DNA from: Akkermansia sp.
GTDB lineage: Bacteria; Verrucomicrobiota; Verrucomicrobiia; Verrucomicrobiales; Akkermansiaceae
Assembly (NCBI GenBank): GCA_020047775.1
Contig: JAIFNK010000226.1
Coordinates: 1 to 6,971, forward strand
Length of the DNA stretch: 6,971 bases
Reading direction: 5' to 3'
Shown: positions 6,250-6,971 of the stretch, piece by piece
Position numbering within the stretch: the stretch's first letter is position 1
Layout of the letters: each line of letters starts with the position of its first letter
Notes under the pieces: model-generated
The model's database searches: none
What the model saw: the letters and a program-made list of their open reading frames with translations, nothing else
What the model was told of the DNA's origin: nothing
Made by a program: the position numbers and the translations under genes

Positions 6250-6971
6250 TCATTCTGCGGAGAATTTATGGATCATCGTGTGAGTGTAGATCTCGCTGGA
6301 ACGGAGCACGGCTGACGGAAAGTGCGCGTGGTTGGGGGCGTCCGGAAATCCTTCGGTCTCCAGACAGAGGCCGCTGCGTTTGGCGTAAGTGACGCCGGCT
6401 TTGCCAGGTGTCGTGCCGTCGATGAAATTCCCGCCATAGAACTGAATGGCGGGCTGGTTGGTGGAAACCTCCATCACCCGGCCGGACTTGGGGTCCTTCA
6501 AGCGGGCGGCGAGCCCCATTCCACCGGCGTTTGCCAAAACCCAGGCGTGATCGTAACCGCCGCCGAGTTTCAAGGCTTCAAAATCGGCATCGACACGCTC
6601 GCCGATGACCGTCGGCTGGGTGAAATCCATGGGAGTTCCGGCGACAGGATCGATTTTTCCGGTAGGGATCAGACCGGCGTCGGTTGGTAGAAAGCCGTCC
6701 GCATGGAGCGTCAGGACGTGGTCATTGATCGAGGTGGTCGGATCGCCGGAGAGGTTCCAATAGGAGTGATGGATGATGTTGAGCACCGTCGGGGCGTCGG
6801 TCGTCGCGGTGGCTTGCCAGATGAGTTCGTCCTCGTCGGTGAGCGTGTAAGTGACCTTTACCACGAGATTTCCAGGGTAGCCTTCCTCACCATCCTTGGC
6901 GGTGTAGGAGAACTCCACACCGTTAGCGGTGGTAGGTCTGCCCGACCATGGCATTTTGTCGAAGCCCTTCA
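6250..6971 (-). CDS. galM: Aldose 1-epimerase (galactose mutarotase), N-terminus beyond window
   Basis: This enzyme interconverts the alpha and beta anomers of galactose or glucose and feeds the Leloir pathway or glycolysis. The visible part, about 239 residues, covers most of the family's C-terminal two thirds. Reading upstream of the internal ATG at 6954 gives KGFDKMPW, the usual GalM KGFDK motif, so the true start lies past the right edge. Numbering from that ATG, the catalytic-region histidine is in LNIIHHSYWNL (58-68, His63 aligned with E. coli His175). The sugar-binding aspartate is in GGYDHAWVL (132-140, Asp135), and the catalytic base glutamate is in LCLETEGFPDAPNH (196-209, Glu199). 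GKIDPVAGTPMDF (99-111) is another family signature. The histidine equivalent to E. coli His96 would lie outside the window. The stop is 39 bp before the symporter ATG on the same strand, so the two form an operon; its promoter is not in view. Confidence 0.95.
   Translation of the reverse strand, partial: KGFDKMPWSGRPTTANGVEFSYTAKDGEEGYPGNLVVKVTYTLTDEDELIWQATATTDAPTVLNIIHHSYWNLSGDPTTSINDHVLTLHADGFLPTDAGLIPTGKIDPVAGTPMDFTQPTVIGERVDADFEALKLGGGYDHAWVLANAGGMGLAARLKDPKSGRVMEVSTNQPAIQFYGGNFIDGTTPGKAGVTYAKRSGLCLETEGFPDAPNHAHFPSAVLRSSEIYTHTMIHKFSAE

Noticed and set aside
6952..6954. ATG at 6954 as the galM start
   Set aside because: The frame continues upstream to the window edge and encodes the conserved KGFDK motif, so this ATG is internal.

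Overview
The window is chromosomal DNA from a GC-rich bacterium with five or more housekeeping or sugar-uptake genes and three different palindromic repeat elements. I think a verrucomicrobial origin is likely (Luteolibacter/Haloferula-like Verrucomicrobiales). This is inference from overall protein flavour, weak Shine-Dalgarno signals before most starts, and an in-frame palindrome whose translation (RVGVSPT, or GETPTLL on the other strand) I associate with that phylum. No rRNA, tRNA, CRISPR array, phage or insertion sequence is visible.

Left half, minus strand (1-2821): a cell-wall precursor cluster read right to left. It holds murI (glutamate racemase, D-Glu for peptidoglycan), then glmM (phosphoglucosamine mutase, GlcN-6-P to GlcN-1-P), then, 6 bp after the glmM stop, a left-handed beta-helix acyltransferase that runs off the left edge. 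The last protein has no nucleotidyltransferase domain like that of GlmU in the visible part. By position it could acetylate the GlmM product, so the GlmU activities may be split between genes. A 9-bp-stem palindrome is embedded in frame in its N-terminal region.

Middle (2822-4191): a 247-bp divergent intergenic region carries a 105-bp imperfect inverted repeat built from 9-bp units. It is followed by a lone plus-strand LysR-type regulator (3069-3962). Downstream lie a composite palindromic element (3987-4075) and a strong intrinsic terminator (4119-4156) that serves the convergent minus-strand transporter.

Right half, minus strand (4192-6971): an operon of galM (aldose 1-epimerase, start cut off by the right edge) followed 39 bp later by an SGLT-type sodium:sugar symporter. 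The symporter keeps nearly all the galactose and sodium contacts known from Vibrio vSGLT but has two extra loops predicted to be periplasmic. Together they would import a hexose such as galactose or glucose and interconvert its anomers.

I see no clear undescribed multi-gene system. The items most worth checking are the repeat elements (one of them inside a coding sequence), the apparent stand-alone GlmU-like acyltransferase, and the loop insertions in the symporter.
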